A DNA stretch of 34,351 bases from positions 1 through 34,351 of the forward strand of contig JBAWZR010000004.1 in assembly GCA_037142915.1 (NCBI GenBank), read 5' to 3'. The notes under the pieces were generated by a model. It did no database searches. It was given only the letters and a program-made list of their open reading frames with translations, and was not told the DNA's origin. Below, one piece after another: positions 16,574-24,377 of this stretch; positions within the stretch are counted from its first letter, which is position 1; the number at the start of each line of letters is the position of its first letter. The stretch is from JBAWZR01 sp037142915 (GTDB lineage: Bacteria > Patescibacteriota > Minisyncoccia > Moranbacterales > UBA1568). Made by a program: the position numbers and the translations under genes.

Positions 16574-17041
16574 ATGCCTCGACGCAAAAGACTGTTTGAC
16601 AAGACCTGGCCATTGGATGGCAAATACAAGAACCCGCTGGTGGGTCATTTTATCGGAATGATCATGTGGGACGGCAAGAAAAGTGTTGCCGAGCGGATTG
16701 TTTATGATGCCTTTGAAATCATTCAGGAACGCACTCAGAAGGGCGGACTGAATACTTTCGAGCAGGCCATAAAGATGGTATCGCCTTTGCTCGAGCTCAA
16801 GAGTCGTCGCGTGGGTGGTGCCAACTACCAGGTGCCGATCCCTGTGGCCGGTGATCGTCGTCAGACGTTGGCGATGCGTTGGATTCGCGAGGCCTGCCGC
16901 AAACAGAAGGGTAAGAAGATGGCCGAGAAATTGGCGCAAGAATTGATCGACGCTTCCAACAAAGCCGGTGCCGCGATGAAGAAACGAGAAGAAGTTCACC
17001 GTATGGCCGATGCCAACAAGGCCTTCGCTCACTTCGCGTAA
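16574..17041 (+). CDS. rpsG: 30S ribosomal protein S7
   Basis: A 155-residue S7, which binds 16S rRNA and organises the head of the small subunit. Start MPRRKRLFDKTWPLDGKYKNPLVGHF; family cores RRVGGANYQVPIPVAGDRRQTLAMRWI and MAEKLAQELIDASNKAGAAMKKREEVHRMADANKAFAHF. Length is typical. It is followed by two mutually exclusive hairpins before fusA. Confidence 0.98.
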   Translation: MPRRKRLFDKTWPLDGKYKNPLVGHFIGMIMWDGKKSVAERIVYDAFEIIQERTQKGGLNTFEQAIKMVSPLLELKSRRVGGANYQVPIPVAGDRRQTLAMRWIREACRKQKGKKMAEKLAQELIDASNKAGAAMKKREEVHRMADANKAFAHFA

Positions 17042-17079
17042 GTTTTTGAGTCAAGAAATTTAGAAGCAATGACTAGGGA

Positions 17080-17118
17080 ACAAAAGAGCATAGCCCTCTT
17101 TTGTTTTCGTAAAAGAGG
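17080..17118 (+). promoter_or_regulatory. Two mutually exclusive hairpins between rpsG and fusA
   Basis: ACAAAAGAG (17080-17088) can pair with CTCTTTTGT (17096-17104). Alternatively CCTCTTTT (17095-17102) can pair with AAAAGAGG (17111-17118). The shared middle strand makes the two folds alternatives, an attenuator-like layout. The first fold resembles an intrinsic terminator, though its T-run is interrupted. Confidence 0.5.
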
Positions 17119-17174
17119 TTTCCCAATAATATTCAAAATAATTTAGATTTTTAATTTGTTATTCTAAAAGAGAT

Positions 17175-19274
17175 ATGCCACGCCAAACGTCTATTGAAAA
17201 GTGTCGCAACATCGGAATCATCGCCCATATTGATGCTGGTAAAACCACCGTCACTGAGCGTATTTTGTTTTATACCGGTATCACCCACAAGATCGGTGAG
17301 GTGCATGAGGGCGCGGCGACGATGGACTGGATGGAGCAGGAGCAGGAGCGTGGCATCACGATCACGAGCGCGGCGACGACCTGTTATTGGAAGGATCATC
17401 AGATCAATATCATCGATACGCCTGGGCATGTAGACTTCACTGTAGAAGTGGAACGATCATTGCGTGTGTTGGATGGTGGTGTGGTGGTCTTCGATGGCAA
17501 AGAGGGCGTAGAACCGCAGTCCGAGACCGTGTGGCGCCAGGCCGACAAATACGAAGTGCCTCGGATGTGCTTCATCAACAAGATTGACAAAGAAGGCGCG
17601 GACTTCGAGACAGCGTTAGCCTCGATTTGGAATCGTCTCACTCCCAACGCGGTCGCGATCCAGTACCCGCTCGGTGTTCGTGGCGATTTTTTTGGTGTGA
17701 TCGATTTGATTGCGATGAAGGCTTACCAATTTGAAGGTGATCGAGGAGAGAAAGTAGTGGAAATAGAAATTCCAGCTGAGTATGTGGATCGTGCGAAAGA
17801 GTGGCGTGAAAAATTGGTGGAACGAATCTCCGAGACCGATGATGCTCTGACGGAAAAGTTTTTGAACGGTGAGGAAATCTCAGTCGAAGAGCTAAAGGCG
17901 GCTTTGCGTAAGGCGACCATCGCTACCAAATTGATCCCAGTGATGACAGGGACAGCCCTCCGCAACAAGGGCGTGCAGCTCGTGCTCGATGCCGTGGTGG
18001 ACTATCTGCCTTCTCCGATCGATGTTCCTCCGATGATGGGCATTAACCCGAAGAATGATCAGGAAATCGAGCGGAAGCCGTCCGATAGTGAACCGTTTTC
18101 TGCCCTGGCTTTCAAAGTCGCGACCGATCCGTTTGTAGGTCAGCTCGTGTTTTTCCGTGTGTATTCTGGTGTCATCAAGGCCGGTAGCTATGTCTACAAT
18201 TCAAGTAAAGGCGAGAAAGAACGCATCGGTCGTATCCTCCGTATTCATGCCAATCACCGTGAAGAAATCGATGAACTCCAAGCCGGTGGTATCGGTGCGT
18301 TGGTGGGAATGAAGAACACCACGACCGGTGATACGCTCTGTGATCAGGATCACGCGGTGATTCTCGAGTCGATCACATTTCCCGAGCCGGTTATCGATAT
18401 CGCGATCGAACCGAAGACTAAGGCTGACCAGGAGCGTATGGGTGTCGCGTTGAAGAAGCTAGCCGAGGAGGATCCGACCTTCCGTGTGCATACCGACGAA
18501 GAAACATTACAGACGATTCTCTCCGGTATGGGTGAGTTACATTTGGATATTATCGTCGATCGAATGAAACGCGAGTTCAAAGTAGAAGTCAATGTCGGTC
18601 GTCCGCAAGTAGCATATCGTGAGACCATCCGTGAGAAAGCCGAAGCAGAAGGCAAGTATATTCGTCAGTCCGGTGGTCGTGGTCAGTATGGTCATTGTTG
18701 GATCCGCCTCGAGCCGCAGCCGGAACCGGGTATGGGCTATGAATTTGCCGATGAGATCAAGGGTGGTGCTATCCCGCAGGAATACATCAAGCCGATCGAC
18801 AAGGGTATCCAGGAAGCGATGCTGAACGGTATTCTCGCCGGTTATCCGATGGTGGATGTGAAAGCGACTGTGTATGATGGCTCCTATCACGATGTCGACT
18901 CCTCCGAAGCGGCGTTCAAAATTGCCGGTTCGTTGGCGTTCAAAGAAGCGGCTCGCCGGGCGCACCCAGTCCTCCTCGAACCGATTATGAAGGTGGTCGT
19001 GATGACCCCGGAGCAATTCATGGGTGATATCGTGGGTGATATCAATTCGAAGCGTGGTATCATCCGTGAGATGACTGACCGAGGCGAAGGCAATGCGCGG
19101 GTGAAGGAAATCCATTCTGAAGTGCCGCTCGCAGCGATGTTCGGCTATGCGACCCAGATGCGCTCGATGACGCAGGGCCGCGCCAGTTACGCGATGGAGT
19201 TCCTCCACTACGCGGAAGTCCCCAATAATGTCGCCAAAGAAATCATCGAAGGTAAGACTGGCGAGAAGAAGTAG
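17175..19274 (+). CDS. fusA: Translation elongation factor G
   Basis: A 699-residue EF-G, the GTPase that drives ribosomal translocation. GTPase motifs: AHIDAGKTTVTERILFYTG (G1, about residues 17-35), RGITITSAATT (G2), DTPGHVDFTVEVERSLRVLDG (G3), NKIDKEGAD (G4). Domains II-V follow, with the domain IV tip SGGRGQYGHCWIRLEP and closing VPNNVAKEIIEGKTGEKK. Full length. Last gene of the str unit; tuf does not follow. A strong terminator lies 20 nt downstream. Confidence 0.98.
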   Translation: MPRQTSIEKCRNIGIIAHIDAGKTTVTERILFYTGITHKIGEVHEGAATMDWMEQEQERGITITSAATTCYWKDHQINIIDTPGHVDFTVEVERSLRVLDGGVVVFDGKEGVEPQSETVWRQADKYEVPRMCFINKIDKEGADFETALASIWNRLTPNAVAIQYPLGVRGDFFGVIDLIAMKAYQFEGDRGEKVVEIEIPAEYVDRAKEWREKLVERISETDDALTEKFLNGEEISVEELKAALRKATIATKLIPVMTGTALRNKGVQLVLDAVVDYLPSPIDVPPMMGINPKNDQEIERKPSDSEPFSALAFKVATDPFVGQLVFFRVYSGVIKAGSYVYNSSKGEKERIGRILRIHANHREEIDELQAGGIGALVGMKNTTTGDTLCDQDHAVILESITFPEPVIDIAIEPKTKADQERMGVALKKLAEEDPTFRVHTDEETLQTILSGMGELHLDIIVDRMKREFKVEVNVGRPQVAYRETIREKAEAEGKYIRQSGGRGQYGHCWIRLEPQPEPGMGYEFADEIKGGAIPQEYIKPIDKGIQEAMLNGILAGYPMVDVKATVYDGSYHDVDSSEAAFKIAGSLAFKEAARRAHPVLLEPIMKVVVMTPEQFMGDIVGDINSKRGIIREMTDRGEGNARVKEIHSEVPLAAMFGYATQMRSMTQGRASYAMEFLHYAEVPNNVAKEIIEGKTGEKK

Positions 19275-19293
19275 TATTCTTTCGTATCAGACG

Positions 19294-19324
19294 AAAAAAC
19301 ACCTGGATTGTCAGGTGTTTTTTT
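19294..19324 (+). terminator. Terminator after fusA
   Basis: AAAAAACACCTG (19294-19305), 6-nt loop GATTGT, CAGGTGTTTTTT (19312-19323): a 12-bp perfect stem ending in a T-run. Confidence 0.92.
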
Positions 19325-19328
19325 GAAT

Positions 19329-19456
19329 AAAAAAACCGTAGCACCTCTTGGAGAGTGACTACGGTGGCGGGATATCTACATCCGTTTGGTTTGCAATGTT
19401 CCGCCGAGGGTTGCTGCACTACTATGAGCAGCGTATTGGAGGAGAGCCATGAGCTC
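19329..19456 (-). ncRNA. Candidate small RNA or 24-residue peptide unit
   Basis: An independent short transcription unit on the minus strand. A promoter lies at 19463-19491. A terminator stem CCGTAG/CTACGG (19336-19341 with 19359-19364) precedes seven Ts on the minus strand (19329-19335). The expected RNA is about 128 nt. It contains ATG at 19450 opening a 24-codon frame (MALLQYAAHSSAATLGGTLQ…, stop at 19376) preceded by AGGAG. That AGGAG overlaps the expected transcription start and sits only 3 nt from the ATG, which favours a non-coding RNA. An internal stem GCTGC/GCAGC is visible. I do not recognise the RNA family (not an SRP, tmRNA or 6S consensus by eye). Confidence 0.5.
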
Positions 19457-19462
19457 CTTTAG

Positions 19463-19491
19463 AGAATAGCGGAAAGATTCGTATTTGTCAA
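19463..19491 (-). promoter_or_regulatory. Promoter of the minus-strand small unit
   Basis: On the minus strand TTGACA (19491-19486) and TATTCT (19468-19463), 17-nt spacer. Confidence 0.75.
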
Positions 19492-19503
19492 GTATCAGAG
19501 AAA

Positions 19504-19532
19504 ATGACAACGAGTCGGGTGTTTGATATACT
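19504..19532 (+). promoter_or_regulatory. Promoter of the DedA-family gene
   Basis: ATGACA (19504-19509) and TATACT (19527-19532), spacer 17, with an extended -10 TGA. It is divergent from the small minus-strand unit. Confidence 0.75.
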
Positions 19533-19566
19533 AGTGTTGAAGTGAAGCTGTTTTTATCGGAAAAAT

Positions 19567-20172
19567 ATGTACGAAATGCAAGGTTTGATTGTCCATTCAA
19601 TCAGCGCCTGGGGTCACTGGGCATATTTGCTTTTGTTTTTCGGGCTTTTACTCGAAGGCGAGACTTTTTTGTTCGGGGCTTTTTTCTTGGTTCGACAGGG
19701 GCAACTCTCATTGGGCTTAGTTTTTATCGTGGCTTTTTTTGGTGTTTTGGCAGGGGATTGGTGTTGGTTTTGGATTGGCCGGCATTTGGAGCGTTTCAGC
19801 TGGCTTTCGAAGAAAATGGGTGCCGTAGCTGGGCCAATTGATCGCCAGATATTGAAGCGACCGTTTCATACCCTTTTCCTTTCAAAATTCATTTATGGTA
19901 TTCATCGGGTCACGCAGATCCGTTCGGGAGCGGTACAAATCGACGCCAAGACTTTTTGGCAGGCAGATGTTGCGGCGACATTCTTTTGGGTTGGGAGTAT
20001 TGCTGGGCTGGGATACTTTAGTTCAATGTCAATTCGTTGGTTGCAACATATTTTCAAATATGCCGAGCTCTCATTTTTGTTTGTTGTCATCGTATTTTTC
20101 CTCCTCGCTCATCTCGTGAGCTGGTATGGTAAAAAACACCTCGCCGAGGATATCCAGGAGGAATCGTTATAA
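19567..20172 (+). CDS. DedA family (SNARE-associated-like) membrane protein
   Basis: A 201-residue polytopic inner-membrane protein. Family marks are LLFFGLLLEGETFLFGAFFLVRQGQ (about residues 21-45), the acidic Glu in GLLLEGE, GDWCWFWIGRHL (about 63-74), and a C-terminal helix pair. In the family the Glu and Arg residues are tied to proton-coupled lipid-carrier (undecaprenyl phosphate or phosphatidylethanolamine) flipping. The segment LFLSKFIYGIHRVTQIRSGAVQID replaces the more usual KFxPxxR…G pattern and lacks the proline, so it is a divergent member. Stand-alone gene between its promoter and a bidirectional terminator. Confidence 0.9.
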   Translation: MYEMQGLIVHSISAWGHWAYLLLFFGLLLEGETFLFGAFFLVRQGQLSLGLVFIVAFFGVLAGDWCWFWIGRHLERFSWLSKKMGAVAGPIDRQILKRPFHTLFLSKFIYGIHRVTQIRSGAVQIDAKTFWQADVAATFFWVGSIAGLGYFSSMSIRWLQHIFKYAELSFLFVVIVFFLLAHLVSWYGKKHLAEDIQEESL

Positions 20173-20193
20173 AAATACAACAGAAAACGATAA

Positions 20194-20231
20194 AAACAAA
20201 ACCCCCCTATATTTTTATGGAGGTTTTGTTT
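20194..20231. terminator. Bidirectional terminator
   Basis: AAACAAAACC (20194-20203) pairs with GGTTTTGTTT (20222-20231), with T-runs on both strands. It serves the DedA-family gene (+) and the Hint-domain gene (-). Confidence 0.85.
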
Positions 20232-20261
20232 CGCTGAGGGAAGATGAATGAATAATTTGTA

Positions 20262-21122
20262 TTACCTGGAATGAAGGGTGCTACCAATCAATATGCCATT
20301 AGCCCAATAGAAACCAGTTTCTCCTGATGGGAGTATATCGTAGGTTGCGCCTTCGTCATAGGAGGTATGGTTTATGCTCACGATGACAGAACCATCGTAG
20401 AGCTCATTCGCTGTGAGATCGCTGATATGGCGGCCATCAGTAGTCGGATGCCCTGGGGAGACAAAGAGTTCACGACCATCTTCAAATACAAGATGCACCA
20501 TTTGGTGTGTTGGGGGTACTGGTACTCTTGATGTCTCTTTGACAGTACCGGTGATACGATTGCCTTTCGTATCCACTGTCCAGATTGGCATTCCGATCTG
20601 CAAATCTTTCACTAGTATTGTTCCTTTTGGTGTATCAATATGAGTTTTTCCAGAAAGACAAATAGGACACCCTCCCATAGTTGGTTCGCCGGTGGTTTTT
20701 ACGAAGGTTATTGTTTGACTGGAGGTATTGATGATCGAAAGTTTTTCTGATACTCCCTCGCAGGCATAGCCGATATCGTCTCCAATATGCAAGGTTTTTG
20801 GTATGCCTATATCTCGTGGAACCGGATATGCCATATACCACAGCCCATCAACACTGTCGGTATTGATTTTTTGTACCAGGAAGGAACCTTCTTGTCCGCC
20901 AACTCTCACAGTTACGGTTTCAGTTTGGGGTGTCGGAGTTGGTCCTGGAGTCGGGACAGGATCCGGACCTGGAACGGGAATTGGATAGGGGATAGGAATC
21001 GGTGACGGCGTGAATCCACCAAAGCCATTTTGATAAGAGGCTAGGTACCCAAATACGCCTGCGAGGATGATGAACAAGATAATGAGTACTGCGAGTAAAA
21101 AACTTTTTTGGGAAGTGCTCAT
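20262..21122 (-). CDS. Membrane-anchored Hint-domain protein
   Basis: A 286-residue protein. Residues 8-30 form one N-terminal membrane helix, followed by a Pro-rich linker (about 38-68, repeated P-x-P), a small domain with VTVRVGGQEGSFLV (about 70-150), and a C-terminal Hint (Hedgehog/intein) domain from about residue 152. The Hint part shows CPICLSGKTHIDTPKG at its start, LQIGMPIWTVD, HLVFEDGRELFVSPGHPTTDGR (block B His) and GFYWANGILIGSTL at the end. It ends soon after GSTL with no C-extein, and lacks the terminal His-Asn pair needed for splicing, so N-terminal autocleavage or a structural role is more likely. The Hint domain probably faces outside. It follows the small gene at 21146 by 23 nt. 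Confidence 0.85.
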   Translation of the reverse strand: MSTSQKSFLLAVLIILFIILAGVFGYLASYQNGFGGFTPSPIPIPYPIPVPGPDPVPTPGPTPTPQTETVTVRVGGQEGSFLVQKINTDSVDGLWYMAYPVPRDIGIPKTLHIGDDIGYACEGVSEKLSIINTSSQTITFVKTTGEPTMGGCPICLSGKTHIDTPKGTILVKDLQIGMPIWTVDTKGNRITGTVKETSRVPVPPTHQMVHLVFEDGRELFVSPGHPTTDGRHISDLTANELYDGSVIVSINHTSYDEGATYDILPSGETGFYWANGILIGSTLHSR

Positions 21123-21145
21123 AGATTTTTTAATTTTTTTTGATA

Positions 21146-21469
21146 TTATTCAACAACTTGCGGTTTTACCGAGCAATTGGTTTTGACCCAATCAACATCA
21201 AACTCCAAGAGTTCTCGTCGCACGCCCTTATAGATGAAATATTCTTTTGAAACGCGAGTATTTGATTCTATAGTTGAAGGCATCTGATTACTAAACCATT
21301 CTTCAGGACAGACTTTCAAAAGAGTTGTAGTTGGCGTCCCAGTTAGTTGTAAAGAGGGGCCGACTTGAGGTTTTTGCTGAGAAAAATGAGATTTTGCTTG
21401 AAGAAGAGAATACCCTAAAACAAAAACAAGTATTATGGAAAATAGTATGAGAATAATTTTTTTATTCAT
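21146..21469 (-). CDS. Small membrane-anchored protein with two cysteines
   Basis: A 107-residue protein: one N-terminal membrane helix or uncleaved signal (residues 4-24), a Thr/Pro linker, and an extracytoplasmic domain with VCPEEWFSNQMPS and GVRRELLEFDVDWVKTNCSVKPQVVE. The two Cys (about residues 54 and 99) may form a disulfide. The pattern CPEEW…NQMP…EFD-x-WV-x-x-NC recurs in CPR conserved hypothetical proteins; the function is unknown. Probably co-transcribed with the Hint protein, and the two may act together at the cell surface. Confidence 0.72.
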   Translation of the reverse strand: MNKKIILILFSIILVFVLGYSLLQAKSHFSQQKPQVGPSLQLTGTPTTTLLKVCPEEWFSNQMPSTIESNTRVSKEYFIYKGVRRELLEFDVDWVKTNCSVKPQVVE

Positions 21470-21498
21470 GACAGAAAAGTTACTGTTTATTTTTTATG

Positions 21499-21570
21499 TG
21501 CCCCGAGAGGGAATTGAACCCCCATCACAGGCTTAGAAGTCCCATGCTCTATCCATTGAGCTATCGGGGC
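21499..21570 (-). tRNA. tRNA-Arg (anticodon TCT)
   Basis: Reads on the minus strand from GCCCCGATAGCTCAATGG. Acceptor GCCCCGA/TCGGGGC is perfect, D stem GCTC/GAGC, anticodon loop CTTCTAA (TCT, codon AGA), T arm GGGGG/CCCTC with loop TTCAATT. The anticodon stem TGGGA/GCCTG has an A·G at 31-39. Discriminator A; CCA not encoded. Confidence 0.93.
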
Positions 21571-21593
21571 AATGGATAACAAATTTTTTCCGG

Positions 21594-21666
21594 TGGGCGC
21601 AGGGGGATTCGAACCCTCGACCGTTTGCTTAAGAGGCAACTGCTCTACCAACTGAGCTATGCGCCC
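21594..21666 (-). tRNA. tRNA-Lys (anticodon CTT)
   Basis: Minus strand from GGGCGCATAGCTCAGTTGG. Acceptor GGGCGCA/TGCGCCC perfect, D stem GCTC/GAGC, anticodon loop CTCTTAA (CTT, codon AAG), T arm GAGGG/CCCCC region with TTCGAAT. Discriminator A; the following bases are CCG, so CCA is not fully encoded. It lies 23 nt upstream of tRNA-Arg in the transcription direction. Confidence 0.94.
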
Positions 21667-21748
21667 GGATCTTCACTTTCGTCTGTTTGTCTGCCTCAGT
21701 CAATAGATCTCATTTTCTCCGTCAATCTATCCACACAAGCCTAGCTTT

Positions 21749-21777
21749 AAGGTATCAAGAGCGGGGTTTTCCGTCAA
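21749..21777 (-). promoter_or_regulatory. Candidate promoter of the tRNA-Lys/tRNA-Arg unit
   Basis: Minus strand TTGACG (21777-21772) and TGA-TACCTT (21754-21749), spacer 17. The -35 is good, the -10 weak but extended. Confidence 0.55.
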
Positions 21778-21782
21778 GTTTC

Positions 21783-21811
21783 TTGTGAGGGCGGATGATT
21801 ATTGGTATACT
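21783..21811 (+). promoter_or_regulatory. Promoter of the coiled-coil hypothetical gene
   Basis: TTGTGA (21783-21788) and TATACT (21806-21811), spacer 17, about 45 nt before the ATG at 21857. Confidence 0.6.
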
Positions 21812-21856
21812 TAAAAGAGTAACAGTCATATATTTATACTTGTTGTTATTTTTTTA

Positions 21857-22798
21857 ATGAAAAGTGTTATGTTTGATATATTCAAAGGAAATGAAATAAA
21901 AGCAGCTGAGTTGGAGAATGAGGCTTCTGAGGATCCAGCGGAAAAAAATAAAATAAAATTAGTTGATGATAGAAAGCGAAAAGACTTGGAAATTCGTCAG
22001 GATATGATAAAAGACAGTTCAGTACCCCTTATAGATGATTGGGCTCGTCGAAAATCCAAAAGTGAGGATCTTGATGGAAAAATAGATCCATATTTTGGAT
22101 CGCCCGAGCAAAAAGCATATAGCTTGGAGAGATATCGCACCACACTTCAAGAACAGTACAACGCTATAGAGGCGACCGAGCCAGACCCAAAGAAAGTGGT
22201 GGAGAAACTGTTGATACTCAGTAAGATCAATAGTTTGCAGGCAGGTGCTTTGTATCAAGAGCTTGATAAACATAATTCAATAAAACAAAAACAAGAAGTA
22301 GAGAGTATTTATGCTCAAATGTTCGAGAACTTTCAGACTGAACAAAAAGAAGTCAGCGAAGCTGCACGAAGGAATAACACACCTGAAATTTCCGCTTATA
22401 CAAAGTCGCGTGACCTCGAATTGCAGACATGGGAAATCAAATCAAAAATGCACCAGATCGAAAAGAAGATGTATGATATGAAAGTGGATTGGAGTCTCGA
22501 TAAAGCGGCATTGGGCGACGAAGTGAAAAGGGTTAAGGTTGAGGAATTGTATCCCACCTTCGACAAACTCTTTTCTTCGCTTCAGGCTGAGCAGCAAGTT
22601 TTGAAAGAAAAAGGAACGGGCGAATATGCGGAGCGAAAAAATGCTGTTCGTGGTCGGTTGATCGAACTCGAAGAAGAGGTATTCGTGAGCCAAGAGTATA
22701 AAGAATACAAAGCTTCAATGCCGGCGAATGAAGAAAGTTTCCACCCGACAGCGAAGATTATCGATTTGGAAGAAGAGCGCAAAAAAAGAGTCGCCTGA
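21857..22798 (+). CDS. Helical, coiled-coil hypothetical protein
   Basis: A 313-residue highly charged protein with no signal peptide, membrane segment or enzyme motif. Most of it is predicted alpha-helix with coiled-coil-like stretches (for example YAQMFENFQTEQKEVSEAARR and WEIKSKMHQIEKKMYDMK). The end is Lys/Glu-rich (IIDLEEERKKRVA). A second ATG at 21869 gives MFDIFKGNEI. It is monocistronic, with its own promoter, and is followed by a terminator. I do not recognise the family and offer no function. Confidence 0.7.
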   Translation: MKSVMFDIFKGNEIKAAELENEASEDPAEKNKIKLVDDRKRKDLEIRQDMIKDSSVPLIDDWARRKSKSEDLDGKIDPYFGSPEQKAYSLERYRTTLQEQYNAIEATEPDPKKVVEKLLILSKINSLQAGALYQELDKHNSIKQKQEVESIYAQMFENFQTEQKEVSEAARRNNTPEISAYTKSRDLELQTWEIKSKMHQIEKKMYDMKVDWSLDKAALGDEVKRVKVEELYPTFDKLFSSLQAEQQVLKEKGTGEYAERKNAVRGRLIELEEEVFVSQEYKEYKASMPANEESFHPTAKIIDLEEERKKRVA

Positions 22799-22845
22799 TA
22801 CACTGTGTGTCGTGTAATAGGAAGAATTGAATTTGTTTTCATTAG

Positions 22846-22875
22846 ACCATCTCTTCCTTAGAGGGATGGTTTTTT
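22846..22875 (+). terminator. Terminator after the coiled-coil gene
   Basis: ACCATC (22846-22851) pairs with GATGGT (22865-22870), with further partial pairing inside, then a T-run. It overlaps the 3' end of the flippase gene on the other strand. Confidence 0.75.
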
Positions 22876-24372
22876 GTGGAAGAGTTTGAGGAAGGGTTCG
22901 CGGTCGGTGGTGGTGATGACACCGAAGAATGAAAGCGTCATAAGATAGAGTATGCCCAGGGCGAGGCTCGCCGGGATGAAGAGCCAAGAGGAGAAGTGAG
23001 CGAGTGATGTGATATACCAGAGGATGCCACCGATGAGAGCGGTTTTAAAAATCGCAGGGAAGTTGAGGCTAAACGGAATGATATGGTAGACGATGTAAAG
23101 GGTGATGCCGGTTACGAGGAAGGCACTCACCGAGGTGGCGATAGCAGCGCCGACGATATTGGTGAAGGCATGGATGAAAACCCAATTGAGCCACGTATTG
23201 ACGATGAGTCCGATGATAGTGAGCCACATAGCGGTCCGAGCACGTCCAACACCGATGAGAGCGGTGGCGAGGAGGTAGAAGACCGTGAGGAAAGAGAGTC
23301 CGAAGGCGAGTGTCTGAAGCGAGAGGATGGACGATGGTTCAGAGTAGCGGGTACCGAAAACAAATGCCAGCGAGGGGGCCGCATAAGCGGAGAGAAAAAT
23401 GAAAACCGGTAAGAGGATGATGCCGGCATAGCGGAGCGATTGTGTGAGGAGAGCGTTCATCTTCTCATGATTTTGTTCGGACTTCATTTTGGCGAGGGCG
23501 GGGAGGAGGATGATAGAGAGCGCATAGAAAAGATAAAAGGGGATGCGTCCGAGTGTGAGGGCGGAGTTATAGAGCCCGGTCGCGTAATCATCGTGCAGGA
23601 TCGCCTTGACGAGATAGAGATCGATCGAAACGAAGAATTCGTAGAACAGCATAAACAGCGTGATCGGCCAGGCATAGTCGAGGAGCTGTTGCCAGCGGAA
23701 ATCGTTTTCAGAGGTTATTGTGTTTGCCTGGGTCTCGGCGGCGATGCGTTGGTCGAGCGCTACTGTGTAATGGTAGTCGAGCCAGAGACCGAGACAAAAA
23801 GTAGCGAGCGGCGCGAGGATATAACCGGCGATAGCCCCCTCGATACCAAAAAACACAATGAGGCTAATAATGATCAAGAGACGCGCGAAGGAGCGGAATA
23901 TCTTGAGAGCCGCTTGGTGTCGGAAGAGATGGAGCCCTGTGAAGTAGGAAAAGTAAAATGAAGCGGCGGCAAAGGCTGGAAGGATGAGCGAGGAAAAGCG
24001 GAAGAGCGGCGTGAGGGTGGGGTCACCAAGGAGACTCGCGATGACGGGTGCGAGCAGGAAGAAGGCTATGGTCAGTGTGCCAATCAAGATGCTCTGCAAG
24101 CGAATGCCCTGGAGTTTGATACGTTTGGTGCGGTGTGGATTGGTCTCGAAACTCTCGCTGAGGTACCGGGACATCGCGGTCGGGATGCCATTGCCCACGA
24201 GGACGATGATGACGGTCGTGAGGGTGATGACGAGACTGTACCGACCATAATCCGTCGGACCGAGGACTCGCCCCGCGACGGACTGAATGATATAGCCGGA
24301 AAGAGTGAAGATGACTTCGGCGGCAGTGAGCCAGAGAAGAGAGGAAGAAAAAGAATGGCGCTGGGTAGACAT
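22858..24372 (-). CDS. Polysaccharide-type flippase (Wzx/MviN-like, MOP superfamily)
   Basis: A 504-residue integral membrane protein with about 14 hydrophobic segments. The start fits the polysaccharide-synthesis exporter family: SLLWLTAAEVIFTLSGYIIQSVAGRVLGPTDYGRYSLVITL. Later segments include LFMLFYEFFVSIDLYLVKAIL and ATGLYNSALTLGRIPFYLFYALSIILLPAL. Family members move lipid-linked sugars across the membrane. It starts 5 nt after tmk ends, in an RtcB-like/tmk/flippase run, and a glycosyltransferase lies upstream on the same strand, consistent with cell-surface glycan export. The exact substrate is unknown. Confidence 0.9.
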   Translation of the reverse strand: MSTQRHSFSSSLLWLTAAEVIFTLSGYIIQSVAGRVLGPTDYGRYSLVITLTTVIIVLVGNGIPTAMSRYLSESFETNPHRTKRIKLQGIRLQSILIGTLTIAFFLLAPVIASLLGDPTLTPLFRFSSLILPAFAAASFYFSYFTGLHLFRHQAALKIFRSFARLLIIISLIVFFGIEGAIAGYILAPLATFCLGLWLDYHYTVALDQRIAAETQANTITSENDFRWQQLLDYAWPITLFMLFYEFFVSIDLYLVKAILHDDYATGLYNSALTLGRIPFYLFYALSIILLPALAKMKSEQNHEKMNALLTQSLRYAGIILLPVFIFLSAYAAPSLAFVFGTRYSEPSSILSLQTLAFGLSFLTVFYLLATALIGVGRARTAMWLTIIGLIVNTWLNWVFIHAFTNIVGAAIATSVSAFLVTGITLYIVYHIIPFSLNFPAIFKTALIGGILWYITSLAHFSSWLFIPASLALGILYLMTLSFFGVITTTDREPFLKLFHKKPSL

Positions 24373-24377
24373 AAGAA

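Noticed and set aside
16091..17032. 313-codon minus-strand frame opposite rpsL and rpsG
   Set aside because: Antisense to two ribosomal-protein genes with strong family matches; no own promoter or known domain.
18537..19208. 223-codon minus-strand frame within fusA
   Set aside because: Antisense to conserved EF-G codons; composition is His/Arg/Thr-rich as expected of a shadow frame.
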